Part shown: one piece after another, positions 41,176 through 49,875 of the stretch
How positions within the stretch are numbered: position 1 is the first letter of the stretch
Layout: every line of letters starts with the position of its first letter
Source of the DNA: Gemella sp. GH3
GTDB lineage: Bacteria > Bacillota > Bacilli > Staphylococcales > Gemellaceae
Reading direction: 5' to 3'
DNA length: 64,000 bases
NCBI RefSeq assembly: GCF_013415425.1
Contig: NZ_JACBYC010000083.1
Span: forward strand, 1-64,000
The notes under the pieces: model-generated
Database searches by the model: none
The model's input: the letters and a program-made list of their open reading frames with translations, nothing else
What the model was told of the DNA's origin: nothing
Position numbers and translations under genes: made by a program

Positions 41176-42550
41176 TATTAGTACCTTTTACAAAGAAGCT
41201 AGGTAGCACGTATAACAGAGTACAAAGTATTAATCCATAAAAATTCACACCTAATGTTAGTGCTTGTTTTCCACTTCCTATTGCAAAAATTTTCGGTACA
41301 CCATTAATTACTAGCAATATTCCCAAAATAATTCCTAACCAAAAACTCAAATGAAATCCTATTTTTGTAGGTTTTACTACTCCATGCAATAAAAATATTG
41401 GTGCTAATCCTATTACCATCGTTCCACTAATAGTTGTCGCTTTTAATATGTCTGTTCCCATAATCATAGGTAAATTTCCTAATATAGCAAATATAATCAT
41501 TGTAATTATCGCTATAAGTTTAGCATTATTTAACCCTGATTTTCCGGCAACTTCTGGCAACTCTTTTGCAGTTAATTTTCCTAAACTTGAGAAAGTTGAA
41601 TCAAGAGTTGATCCTGCTGCAGAAACCATAACTACTATCATAGCAAAATATCCTGCTGTTCCCAATGTTTTCCCTAACGCTGCTGGTACATTGCTAGATA
41701 ATTCCATACCTATTAAATTTGCATGAATACCTATGAAACTAAAAATTAATATTGAGAAAAATCCTAATATTCCAGAAACTGTAAATGCTTTAACCATTTC
41801 TTTTTCATCTGAGATAAAACCTCTATCAGTAAGCACAGGATCATGAAACGGATAACTAAATAATTGAAGTACTGTTACTAATAGCATATCTACACCAGCA
41901 TCAAGAGCCCACGATCCAGAAGTAACAAACTCTCCGATGCTATGTTTTGGTAAAATTAATAATACTACCCATCCTACAAAGAATATAAATATTATAGCTT
42001 GAATAACATCAGTAACTATTGAACTTCTTAAACCACCCATTATAGAATAAATCAGTGTTATAACAGTAAATAATACTGCTGAAATTATAAATTCTTTACT
42101 TCCAGATTTACCATAATAACCTCCTACAACAGATGTATTACTCCAAACTTCGTTAAATAAACGAATTAAAATAGCTGCAGAAAAAGCTACTGCTGCCGCT
42201 CTACCATAGTTAGACGTTAAAAAACTTACCAAGCCTTTAGCCTTGTACTTTACACGTAATCTATAAATGGCAAATCCTGCTAAAGGAATACATAACCAAT
42301 AAGTTGCATATGCCAATCCTCCTACAAATCCATACTGAGCCCCTAGATTAGCTGCATTAGTAACAGATTTAGCAAAAATCCAACTTATAAAAATACTAAG
42401 CATTAACATCATTTGCGTTGGCTTCTTACCACTATTACTCTCCCCTTCAAAAAATCCCTTATCTGTTACTTTTTTGGGAGATAATAAAAACATTATCAAT
42501 CCATAAACAATCAAAAATCCCCAAAATAAATAACCAGTATATAAATTCAT
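41168..42550 (-). CDS. Sodium:solute symporter (SSS family)
   Basis: A polytopic membrane protein of 460 residues with about 12-13 helices. It fits the SSS fold: FISWIFAKSVTNAANLGAQYG in the early Na+ site region, a GGLRSSIVTDVIQ segment typical of PutP-like carriers, and AAGSTLDSTFSSLGKL. The substrate is not evident. It is first in a two-gene unit with a coupled metallophosphoesterase-like protein. It has a strong promoter and RBS AGGAGGAATTATA. Confidence 0.85.
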   Translation of the reverse strand: MNLYTGYLFWGFLIVYGLIMFLLSPKKVTDKGFFEGESNSGKKPTQMMLMLSIFISWIFAKSVTNAANLGAQYGFVGGLAYATYWLCIPLAGFAIYRLRVKYKAKGLVSFLTSNYGRAAAVAFSAAILIRLFNEVWSNTSVVGGYYGKSGSKEFIISAVLFTVITLIYSIMGGLRSSIVTDVIQAIIFIFFVGWVVLLILPKHSIGEFVTSGSWALDAGVDMLLVTVLQLFSYPFHDPVLTDRGFISDEKEMVKAFTVSGILGFFSILIFSFIGIHANLIGMELSSNVPAALGKTLGTAGYFAMIVVMVSAAGSTLDSTFSSLGKLTAKELPEVAGKSGLNNAKLIAIITMIIFAILGNLPMIMGTDILKATTISGTMVIGLAPIFLLHGVVKPTKIGFHLSFWLGIILGILLVINGVPKIFAIGSGKQALTLGVNFYGLILCTLLYVLPSFFVKGTNND

Positions 42551-42594
42551 TATAATTCCTCCTAATAATTAATAAATTTACAATGATACTATGC

Positions 42595-42623
42595 ATTATA
42601 ACAAATTACATTATTATTGTAAA
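42595..42623 (-). promoter_or_regulatory. Promoter of the symporter unit
   Basis: TTTACA (42618-42623), 17 nt, TATAAT (42595-42600), with a TGT-extended -10. It is back-to-back with the VanZ-gene promoter on plus. Confidence 0.85.
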
Positions 42624-42634
42624 TACTAATTAGA

Positions 42635-42663
42635 TTGATTACCTATCAACAATATAATATAAT
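42635..42663 (+). promoter_or_regulatory. Promoter of the VanZ-like gene
   Basis: TTGATT (42635-42640), 17 nt, TATAAT (42658-42663). Confidence 0.7.
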
Positions 42664-42698
42664 AGTATAAAATATTACATTATTGAGGTAAACTATTA

Positions 42699-43091
42699 AT
42701 GTTAAAAATTATATTTAATAAACATATATCATTATTATGTATTATCGTAATATGTTCTATAATAATTTATTTTTCTCATCAGACAGGAGTAGAATCTTCA
42801 AAAATTAGTAGCAATATATTAATTAGAAAATTAGGACATATTACTGAATATACTGCACTAAGCTTTTTTACTAATGTATTTCTCTCTAATCATATCAATA
42901 AAGAAAAGTCAATTATATATTATAGTTTTATGTTTGTAGTTTTTTTCGCTACTACAGATGAAATACATCAACTATTAATCCCTGGACGTACTTTTAAAAT
43001 TACAGATATTTTTATTGATTCTATAGGGGGAATTATAGGAATACTACTTTATCTATCCATAAATAAAATATATATAAAACTTCCTAAATAA
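42699..43091 (+). CDS. VanZ-family membrane protein
   Basis: A 130-residue protein with about four transmembrane helices. Diagnostic VanZ positions are RKLGHITEYTALSFF after the first helix and TTDEIHQLLIPGRTFKITDIFID before the last. VanZ from enterococci gives low-level teicoplanin resistance; most chromosomal homologues have no known role. The ATG follows GAGGT. It is monocistronic, with its own promoter; no clear terminator is seen before the next gene. Confidence 0.9.
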   Translation: MLKIIFNKHISLLCIIVICSIIIYFSHQTGVESSKISSNILIRKLGHITEYTALSFFTNVFLSNHINKEKSIIYYSFMFVVFFATTDEIHQLLIPGRTFKITDIFIDSIGGIIGILLYLSINKIYIKLPK

Positions 43092-43282
43092 ATATAAAAA
43101 TATTTTAATAAATATATTTATGTTTTTTATAACTTATATTGTTATTTTTATTCAAATATGTTAACCTTTAATTTAGTAGAACATATGTGTTTTACGTTAT
43201 TAAAAACCTATTTTTCAACATATTATGTAAATATACACTTTCCAAATAAATATATATTTAATATATTTTTTTAACACATTAT

Positions 43283-43311
43283 TTGTAATTTCAAAAAAAA
43301 AGATGTATAAT
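43283..43311 (+). promoter_or_regulatory. Promoter of the orphan response regulator
   Basis: TTGTAA (43283-43288), 17 nt, TATAAT (43306-43311), 35 nt before the ATG. The preceding 190 nt (43092-43282) hold no gene and are extremely AT-rich. Confidence 0.8.
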
Positions 43312-43345
43312 TATATTTAATATAAAAAATAGAAAGAGGTCTAAA

Positions 43346-44017
43346 ATGTTAAAAGCTCTTATTGTTGAAGACGATAAACTATTAGCTTCTTTATTCCAGA
43401 AATTTATAGAAGAAAAGTTTACTTCTGATATTTGCAGTAATGGTTTAGAAGCTATCGAAAAACTTAAAACAGAACATTATGATTTAGTTATAGCTGACAG
43501 TATATTACCTAAATTGAACGCTCTTGGTATTATTAGAGAACTAAAGAAAAATAATATGTTAATTCCCATAGTTGTTATATCATTTACTGAATCTACAGAT
43601 GATAAAACAGAAATAATGGAATACCCTATGGCAGATTATTTCCTTAGAAATTACGGTAAAGAGACTTTCTTAATAATGGTTGATAATTTGCTACAAAGAT
43701 TTAATAATAAAAAAGATAATGCTGTAATTTCGTACAAAAATCTTAAAGTGGATTTAACAAGCGAAGTTGCTTCTTTTAATGATGTTGTTTTAGAAAATAT
43801 AAAAGGTAAATATCTTGATTTGTTGTATTTCTTTGTTCTTAACAACAATATAATTTTGAAAAAAGAAGAAATTTTCGATAGAGTCTGGGGCGTAAATTCA
43901 GAAACAACGATAAATGCTATTGAAGTATATATTTCTGGTCTTAGAAAAGAATTAAAAAAAGTTGGCTGTGATCAATATCTAAAAACTATTCGTGGGATAG
44001 GTTATTCACTTTCATAA
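43346..44017 (+). CDS. Orphan OmpR/PhoB-type response regulator
   Basis: Receiver plus winged-helix DNA-binding domain, 223 residues. The receiver keeps the acidic pair (E8-D9-D10), the phosphoacceptor D51 (VIADSILPK) and S79. The near-invariant lysine of the KPF turn is replaced by Arg (DYFLRNYGKETF, R101). The C-terminus (about 125-223) is a classic wHTH ending TIRGIGYSLS. No histidine kinase gene is adjacent. Instead a UPF0223 gene overlaps its stop by one base. It may be phosphorylated by a distant kinase or act without phosphorylation. Confidence 0.9.
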   Translation: MLKALIVEDDKLLASLFQKFIEEKFTSDICSNGLEAIEKLKTEHYDLVIADSILPKLNALGIIRELKKNNMLIPIVVISFTESTDDKTEIMEYPMADYFLRNYGKETFLIMVDNLLQRFNNKKDNAVISYKNLKVDLTSEVASFNDVVLENIKGKYLDLLYFFVLNNNIILKKEEIFDRVWGVNSETTINAIEVYISGLRKELKKVGCDQYLKTIRGIGYSLS

Positions 44018-44298
44018 TGAAAAATTTAGAATTTGACTATCCTATAGATTATGATATATACTCAATTGAAGAAATAACCATAATTATAGATTTCTTTAAT
44101 ACTATTGAACAATGTTACTTAGATGGTGTCTTATTAGAAGACTATAAAAAAATTTATAAAAAATATAAAACTGTAGTCCGAACAAAATCAGAAGAAAACA
44201 GTATGCTAAAAGATTTCAAAAAAGTTTCCGGCTATGATGGCTACTTAACTACAAAAGAAATGAAAAACGAAAAAACAATTATTAGAATAAAAGTCTAA
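44017..44298 (+). CDS. UPF0223 family protein (YktA-like)
   Basis: A 93-residue soluble protein of the uncharacterised UPF0223 family. It opens with FDYPIDYDIYSIEEI, then IDFFNTIEQCYLDGV, and has the characteristic late SGYDGYLTTK. It starts at an ATG sharing one base with the stop of the response regulator (TAATG), so translation is coupled. The unit ends in a bidirectional terminator overlapping its stop. Confidence 0.85.
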   Translation: MKNLEFDYPIDYDIYSIEEITIIIDFFNTIEQCYLDGVLLEDYKKIYKKYKTVVRTKSEENSMLKDFKKVSGYDGYLTTKEMKNEKTIIRIKV

Positions 44299-44312
44299 TA
44301 ATTGTTTTTTTT
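44272..44312. terminator. Bidirectional terminator between UPF0223 gene and nrdG
   Basis: AAAACAATTATTAGA pairs with TCTAATAATTGTTTT around a 7-nt loop, with T8 on plus and T6 on minus. It covers the UPF0223 stop codon. Confidence 0.9.
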
Positions 44313-44314
44313 AT

Positions 44315-44953
44315 TCAATCTAAATATAAAACTATATTTTCTATAGTACTTTTCTTCAAAGAAATAATTCTTTGATTACTACTCCCTCTAAATTTTAACG
44401 ATAAATCTCTAAGCGCCAAAATAAAAGGTCCGTCTACTAAAATATCACATAAAGATAACAATTTTATTTTATCTTTATCTGATGACTTAATTAATTGCTC
44501 ATAAGTATACCCACTATATACCCAAATATCTTTTGTATCACCAAATTCTTTTCTTACTCTTTCACAAAGTTTTATAGCTACTGTTGTGTTCAAAAAAGGT
44601 TCTCCCCCCAAAATAGTCAACCCTTGAACATAACTTCTGCTCAAATCTGTAATAATTTTATCTTCTACTTCATCAGTATAGTAACTTCCTGCATTAAAAT
44701 TTTGAATACTTGCATTAAAACATTCTTTACAAGAAAATAGACACCCGCTAAGATAAATCGAACATCTAACTCCCTCACCATCAACAAATTGAAACGGTTT
44801 GTAACTTGCAAATTTATTCTTAGAATATTTTTTAGAAGTCCAATCTTCCTTAGGAGATTTGTAACTCTTTAAATTACTTTCATTTATATTTATCAAATTT
44901 TGATTACAATCTATATTGTTAATTATAGTTTTAAATTTTTCTTCTCTCGACAC
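44315..44953 (-). CDS. nrdG: Anaerobic ribonucleotide reductase activating protein (radical SAM), N-terminally extended
   Basis: Radical-SAM activase that generates the glycyl radical on NrdD. The 212 residues carry the cluster motif CLFSCKEC (C71, C75, C78; Cx3Cx2C) after VDGEGVRCSIYLSG, and TILGGEPFLN. An extra N-terminal region of about 50 residues, rich in N, K and S, precedes the family core, which is usually 150-170 residues. The GTG start at 44953, 7 nt after AGGAGG, supports the extension being translated. nrdD is not in the window. Confidence 0.9.
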   Translation of the reverse strand: MSREEKFKTIINNIDCNQNLININESNLKSYKSPKEDWTSKKYSKNKFASYKPFQFVDGEGVRCSIYLSGCLFSCKECFNASIQNFNAGSYYTDEVEDKIITDLSRSYVQGLTILGGEPFLNTTVAIKLCERVRKEFGDTKDIWVYSGYTYEQLIKSSDKDKIKLLSLCDILVDGPFILALRDLSLKFRGSSNQRIISLKKSTIENIVLYLD

Positions 44954-45015
44954 AACAGCACCTCCTAATAACTATTTTAATATATCATTTTATAACTAAA
45001 TATTCAAACAATATC

Positions 45016-45044
45016 TTGACTAAAAAATTTAATTTACATATAAT
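45016..45044 (+). promoter_or_regulatory. Promoter of pcp
   Basis: TTGACT (45016-45021), 17 nt, TATAAT (45039-45044), then AGGAGG before the ATG. Confidence 0.85.
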
Positions 45045-45066
45045 AACATTATATTAGGAGGTCATT

Positions 45067-45708
45067 ATGAAAATTTTAATAACTGGTTTTGATCCTTTCG
45101 GTGGAGAAAAAATAAATCCATCAGCAGAAGCAATTAAACTCTTACCTAAACATATAAAAGATTGTGAAATTATAACTAAAACTATACCTACAGTTTTTGA
45201 ACTATCAGCAGAAGTATTGAAGAAAGAAATATTAGAACATAATCCAGATATAGTAATTTGTATAGGACAAGCTGGTGGTAGTAGTAATATTTCTATTGAG
45301 CGTGTAGCTATAAATATAGATGATGCTCGTATTCCAGATAACAATGGAAATACTCCTGTAGATAAAAAAATTAAGGAAGACGGTGCTAATGCTTACTTCT
45401 CTACACTACCTATAAAAGCTATAATCACTAAATTAAATGAAAATAATATTCCTGCTAAAATATCTAATAGCGCTGGAACTTTTGTTTGTAATCATATAAT
45501 GTACCAGTCATTATACTTAGCCAATCAGTTAAACAATAATTTTAAAACAGGATTTATTCACATACCATTCTTACCAGAACAAATAGGTAAAGCATATCCT
45601 TCTATGAGCTTAGAAAATATTATAACTGCTATAGAAATAATAATAGAAACAACTATAGATTATTTTTATATTGATGATATTAATGTTTCCTATGGTACCG
45701 AATTCTAA
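45067..45708 (+). CDS. pcp: Pyroglutamyl-peptidase I
   Basis: Cysteine peptidase removing N-terminal pyroglutamate. The 213 residues match the family length. The catalytic triad is seen at E78 (GSSNISIERVAIN), C141 (SAGTFVCNHIMYQ) and H165 (GFIHIPFLPEQ). A monocistronic plus-strand gene with consensus promoter and strong terminator. Confidence 0.97.
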   Translation: MKILITGFDPFGGEKINPSAEAIKLLPKHIKDCEIITKTIPTVFELSAEVLKKEILEHNPDIVICIGQAGGSSNISIERVAINIDDARIPDNNGNTPVDKKIKEDGANAYFSTLPIKAIITKLNENNIPAKISNSAGTFVCNHIMYQSLYLANQLNNNFKTGFIHIPFLPEQIGKAYPSMSLENIITAIEIIIETTIDYFYIDDINVSYGTEF

Positions 45709-45712
45709 AAAG

Positions 45713-45751
45713 AAAAGACTAATTTCTAAAAATAGAAATTAGTCTTTTTTT
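45713..45751. terminator. Bidirectional terminator between pcp and the sortase gene
   Basis: 15-bp arms (45713-45727 and 45734-45748) with a 6-nt loop, T7 on plus, and TTTTCTTTTT on minus. Confidence 0.9.
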
Positions 45752-45752
45752 A

Positions 45753-46553
45753 TTATCTAGTTTTTTCATATTTTAATTTATCTTTATTTTTTTCTAAAAA
45801 TTCCGATAATTCTTTATCTGGAATTTGTCTTAAATAAAGGTTAGATCTAATAGTCTCATCTTCTTCTCGACATGTTGATAACACTAAATATTTATCATTG
45901 GCATCTATCTTTATATTATTACTCTTTGTTGTTGCATCTTTACTAACATCTGATAGTTGTTGTGCAAAATCCGAATCACTATCAAATGAAGTTCTGTAAA
46001 ACGCTGTTGTTTCTGGAACAATAATTAAAAATGCTGCTTCATAATAATATTTTCTTTCTGGCGTTTCTATTACAACATATGGATGAGCATCAAAATAACT
46101 TTGTTTATCATAAAAGTTAACATCGTTAAACATTCTACTATCTGGAACTTTACTTCCGCGAGCATGTCCAAACAACCAAGTTAATTTGTCATTAAATGTT
46201 TTATTATTATCCATATCCATATATACAGTTCCCATAAGCGGTTCAATAGCACCCTCAAATGTTTTGTCAAGGTAAGTTTCATTATCTGTAGTTTGAACTA
46301 TAGGTTCATCTAGGTTTGTACCTGGAGCATAAACATAAGATATAGTATCCTTATTAATACTAGACAAATTATCAAACTTATCTTTTAAATAAGTTTTCTC
46401 TTCTTCGCTTACTTTATACGAACTTTCAGATTTATTATTACTGCTATTGTCAGAACTACTACATCCTGATAATGTAAAAGTTATACCTATAGCTAAAAAT
46501 AGTACAATTACTAATGAAAAAAATCTTTTAAAATTAATTTTTAATAAATTCAT
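45753..46553 (-). CDS. Class B-like sortase predicted to be a lipoprotein
   Basis: Extracellular transpeptidase of 266 residues. Family residues are H130 (LFGHARGS), C228 (LVLSTCREED) and a downstream Arg (R236 or R242). The spacing and the TLxTC-like strand fit class B. Unusually, the N-terminus is not a plain membrane anchor but a lipoprotein signal ending LSGC (C31) and followed by a Ser/Asn-rich linker, so it may be lipid-anchored. No LPxTG-like or NPxTN-like substrate or heme-uptake gene is nearby. It could instead attach pili or a single substrate encoded elsewhere. Confidence 0.85.
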   Translation of the reverse strand: MNLLKINFKRFFSLVIVLFLAIGITFTLSGCSSSDNSSNNKSESSYKVSEEEKTYLKDKFDNLSSINKDTISYVYAPGTNLDEPIVQTTDNETYLDKTFEGAIEPLMGTVYMDMDNNKTFNDKLTWLFGHARGSKVPDSRMFNDVNFYDKQSYFDAHPYVVIETPERKYYYEAAFLIIVPETTAFYRTSFDSDSDFAQQLSDVSKDATTKSNNIKIDANDKYLVLSTCREEDETIRSNLYLRQIPDKELSEFLEKNKDKLKYEKTR

Positions 46554-46588
46554 TTCATAATCTCCTATTATATATTATTAATTTATCT

Positions 46589-46909
46589 TTATCTAACTAC
46601 TACTGCTGTTCCTGTTGCTGCAACAAAAATCATAGAACCATTTTGTCCTAGACTTTCAAAGTCAATATTTACACCAACAACAGCATTAGCACCTAATTTA
46701 AAAGCATTGTTCTTTAATTCTTCTAAAGCATCGTTACGTGCAGATATCAATTCTTTTTCATAACCGCTACTTCTTCCTCCGAAGAAATTTCTAAGTCCAG
46801 CTCCTATATCTCTAACAAAATTTATACCCGAAACAACCTCACCAGTTGCTAAACCTTTATATTCCACTATTTCCATACCTGGAATATTATTTGTTGTTGA
46901 AATTAACAT
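46589..46909 (-). CDS. YbjQ/UPF0145 family protein
   Basis: A 106-residue cytoplasmic protein of the YbjQ (UPF0145) family. Marks are TNNIPGMEIVEYKGLATGEVV, the helix with RNDALEELKNNAFKLGANAV and the C-terminal FVAATGTAVVV. The family forms pentamers and has no established function, though it is sometimes labelled heavy-metal binding; no Cys or His cluster is present here. RBS GGGGGAAT before ATG 46909; 17 nt downstream of lplA. Confidence 0.9.
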   Translation of the reverse strand: MLISTTNNIPGMEIVEYKGLATGEVVSGINFVRDIGAGLRNFFGGRSSGYEKELISARNDALEELKNNAFKLGANAVVGVNIDFESLGQNGSMIFVAATGTAVVVR

Positions 46910-46926
46910 CGTTATTCCCCCTTTTA

Positions 46927-47916
46927 TTAATCTACTATAATGCCTACTACTTCATCTAAAGATGCTCCTAAAAAATAAGAGTTAATATCTACATTTTCAA
47001 GAACTTTTGTTACATCTAATTTACTGTACTTAACGCCTATTAACTTTTGAGCTATATCTTCTACATCCATAACTCCAAAAAAATCTCCAAAGAACTTAAC
47101 ATTAGATATAATACCATTGTCTACCTGAATATTTGCTTCTATCTTACCAGTAGGTAATCTACGATTTCGTTTAATATTAAATTCTGGATTTTTACCATAA
47201 ACCCAATCCCAAGAATCATTTTTTTCAGATTGTATTTTCTTTATACTAATTAAATCTTCTTCATTAAAAGTATAATCTTCCATATCATACTTATCATTCA
47301 TATATTTTTTCAAAGCTGTCTTAAAGTCTATCACTGTCATATCTTTATTAGGTAGATGCTTCTTAATGTTAGTTACCCTTGATCTTACCGACTTAATACC
47401 TTTTGACTCTATTTTATCTTTAGATACTTTTAAAGCTTCAGAAAGTACACTAGTATCTACATCAAACATTAGACAGCCATGATGCATAATTCTACCCGAA
47501 CGAACATATTGTGCATTTCCACAGAATTTTTTTCCGTCAATTTCTAAATCATTACGTCCCGTAAAACTAGCACTAACTCCTAAAGAATCTAATGCATCTA
47601 ATACCGGTTGAGAAAAACTCTTGAAATCAAAAGCTTCCCCACTTCTCCCATTAGATATAATAGTGTAATTTAAATTATTTAAATCATGATAAACAGCTCC
47701 TCCGCCACTCACACGACGGATAATCTCTATTCCATTATCATCACAATATTTTTGATTTATCTCTTCTGTGGTATTTTGATTTTTGCCTACAACTATACAA
47801 GGCTTATTAATCCATAAAATAAAAACATCATCTTGCTTAGCTAATTCATTAAAAGCATAAAATTCAACCGCAGTATTAAACTTAGGGTCATTACTATTTG
47901 TTTCTATATATATCAT
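46927..47916 (-). CDS. lplA: Lipoate-protein ligase A
   Basis: Attaches scavenged lipoate to E2 and GcvH proteins. The 329 residues show WINKPCIVVGKNQNT, the RRVSGGGAVYHDLNNLNYT loop, and a C-terminal accessory domain (about 245-329). Two ATGs are in frame. I choose 47916 (MIYIETNSND), 6 nt after GAGGGG; the one at 47922 touches the RBS. The 255 nt upstream (47923-48177) hold no gene, only the terminator of the rhodanese gene. Confidence 0.95.
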   Translation of the reverse strand: MIYIETNSNDPKFNTAVEFYAFNELAKQDDVFILWINKPCIVVGKNQNTTEEINQKYCDDNGIEIIRRVSGGGAVYHDLNNLNYTIISNGRSGEAFDFKSFSQPVLDALDSLGVSASFTGRNDLEIDGKKFCGNAQYVRSGRIMHHGCLMFDVDTSVLSEALKVSKDKIESKGIKSVRSRVTNIKKHLPNKDMTVIDFKTALKKYMNDKYDMEDYTFNEEDLISIKKIQSEKNDSWDWVYGKNPEFNIKRNRRLPTGKIEANIQVDNGIISNVKFFGDFFGVMDVEDIAQKLIGVKYSKLDVTKVLENVDINSYFLGASLDEVVGIIVD

Positions 47917-48111
47917 ATACATCCCCTCTATACAAATTTATATTTTCATTAAATTATGCTTACATATATTTAATAAAATTCATCATACAATATAATTCAT
48001 TACTAAGTAATTATATTATAAAAATAAAACATATTCAATATTGTTGCATAATTTGTAAAATAATTTTTATATATTCAATAATAATTATATTATAAAAAAG
48101 ATATAATGTAA

Positions 48112-48144
48112 ACTCGGCAAATAAAATTTCTATTTTTACCGAGT
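48112..48144 (-). terminator. Hairpin after the rhodanese lipoprotein gene
   Basis: ACTCGG/CCGAGT outer stem with an inner AAAATA/TATTTT-type stem. The T-tract following is weak (TTTACATT). Confidence 0.6.
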
Positions 48145-48177
48145 CTACATATTAATATATAAAATTTTAAAATAAAC

Positions 48178-48687
48178 TTATTTAGCTAATTCATATCCCG
48201 CATCAATCCAAGATACAATTCCTCCTGGTTGACGATAAACTTCTGTAAATCCTGCTTCTTTAGCTATAGTTGCAGCAACATCACTTCTCTCACAAGCTAC
48301 AAAACCACAATAAACAACTATTTTTTTGTTTTTATTATCTCCCAATATTTTTAAAAATGCCTCTTTTTGTTCAGTAGTTACATCATCCATTTTTGTTGGC
48401 AATGTAGCATTTATAGCTCCAGGTATTTTTTGTTTTGCATAAGCATCAGCTGGCATAGTATCTACAAGTATCATATCTTCTTTATTGTCAATCCATTTTT
48501 TTAACTCTTCTGTACTAATAAGTTTGTATTTATTTTTATCAACAGCAGTCACTAAATTCATTGCTGCTTTTTCAATTTTTTGCTCATTTCCATCTTTAGA
48601 TGTTCCTACTCCTTTAGAACAAGCTGATAATGTTAATATTAATAATCCTACAGTAGTAATTAATAATAATTTTTTTAACTTTTTCAT
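48178..48687 (-). CDS. Single-domain rhodanese lipoprotein
   Basis: A 169-residue exported protein. The signal ends with lipobox LSAC (C23). A single rhodanese domain spans about 55-165, with DTMPADAYAKQKIPGA and active loop VYCGFVACERS (C127). The loop is intact, so it can carry a persulfide. It is a second, simpler relative of the triple-rhodanese lipoprotein at 3471-4901. Monocistronic behind a TTGACT/TATAAT promoter. Confidence 0.9.
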   Translation of the reverse strand: MKKLKKLLLITTVGLLILTLSACSKGVGTSKDGNEQKIEKAAMNLVTAVDKNKYKLISTEELKKWIDNKEDMILVDTMPADAYAKQKIPGAINATLPTKMDDVTTEQKEAFLKILGDNKNKKIVVYCGFVACERSDVAATIAKEAGFTEVYRQPGGIVSWIDAGYELAK

Positions 48688-48720
48688 TTTTATCTCCTAT
48701 CCTACAATCTCCCTATATTA

Positions 48721-48749
48721 ATTATAATATTTTAAAAACTATTAGTCAA
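48721..48749 (-). promoter_or_regulatory. Promoter of the rhodanese lipoprotein gene
   Basis: TTGACT (48744-48749), 17 nt, TATAAT (48721-48726). Confidence 0.85.
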
Positions 48750-48787
48750 ACGTTTTCTTAAATATGATTTCTTAGTTATATTTTATA

Positions 48788-48821
48788 AAAATTAAAAGAC
48801 TTAATATATCATTAAGTCTTT
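48788..48821 (-). terminator. Terminator of trpS
   Basis: AAAGACTTAAT/ATTAAGTCTTT 11-bp stem (48795-48805 with 48811-48821), then TTAATTTTTA. Confidence 0.85.
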
Positions 48822-48828
48822 AATAAAT

Positions 48829-49845
48829 TTATTTAAAATAATTAATTCCCATTGCATCTTTAACTTCATCTAAAGTTTTAGCAGCTACTTCTTTAGCATT
48901 ATCACTTCCTAATTTAAGGATTCTGTAAACTTCTTCTTTATCTTTAGCAAATTCTTCTCTTCGTTCTCTTATTGGGCGTAATAATTCTTGCATTATTTCG
49001 TTTAATCTTAATTTTAATTTTACGTCTCCTAAACCGCCTCTTTCATATTGAGCTTTTAATTCTGCTACTTCCTCTTTATTAGGATCAAATATATCTAGAT
49101 ACGTAAATACCACATTCCCCTTAACTTGACCAGGATCTTCGACTCTAATATGATTTGGATCTGTATACATCTTCATAATTTTTGCTTTTATTTCATCAGG
49201 AGAATCAGATAAATATATCCCATTATTTAGAGATTTGCTCATTTTTCCATTTCCATCAATACCAATTAGTCTTCCTTGATTTTTTTCTGGTAAAACAATT
49301 TCTGGTAATGTTAGTACTTCTTTTTGATAAATTCTATTAAAATCACGAACAATTTCTCTAGTTTGCTCTAACATAGGTTTTTGATCTTCTCCAACAGGTA
49401 CATGAGTTGCTTCGAATGCTGTAATATCTGCTGCTTGACTTATAGGATAAGCTAAAAATCCTGCTGGAATACTTTCACCAAAATTTTTACTAATTAATTC
49501 TTGTTTTACGGTAGGATTACGTTGTAGTCTAGCCAAACTAACTAAATTCATATAATACATAGTAAGCTCAGCTAACTGTGGTATTTGTGATTGAATGAAA
49601 ATTGTTGTTTTTGCAGGATTTAATCCTATAGCTAGATAATCTAACGCTACCTCTGTGACACTTTCAATAATTTTTTTAGGATTATCTGCATTATCAGTTA
49701 ATGCTTGTTGATCTGCTATCATAACAAACATTTTGGTATTTTCTTCATTTTGTAACTTTATTCTATTTTTTAAAGAACCTACGTAATGCCCTAAGTGCAG
49801 TTTTCCTGTTGGTCTATCTCCTGTCAAAATAATCTTTTTACTCAT
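48829..49845 (-). CDS. trpS: Tryptophanyl-tRNA synthetase
   Basis: Class I aminoacyl-tRNA synthetase of 338 residues. HIGH-type motif TGKLHLGHYVGSL at the N-terminus, GEDQKPMLEQTREI, and the KMSKS motif as GKMSKSLNNG. Only about 110 nt separate it from tuf, enough for a promoter but not for a Trp T-box, so regulation differs from pheST. Confidence 0.98.
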   Translation of the reverse strand: MSKKIILTGDRPTGKLHLGHYVGSLKNRIKLQNEENTKMFVMIADQQALTDNADNPKKIIESVTEVALDYLAIGLNPAKTTIFIQSQIPQLAELTMYYMNLVSLARLQRNPTVKQELISKNFGESIPAGFLAYPISQAADITAFEATHVPVGEDQKPMLEQTREIVRDFNRIYQKEVLTLPEIVLPEKNQGRLIGIDGNGKMSKSLNNGIYLSDSPDEIKAKIMKMYTDPNHIRVEDPGQVKGNVVFTYLDIFDPNKEEVAELKAQYERGGLGDVKLKLRLNEIMQELLRPIRERREEFAKDKEEVYRILKLGSDNAKEVAAKTLDEVKDAMGINYFK

Positions 49846-49875
49846 TAATTAACTCCTTAGTGTATAGTTATGTAA

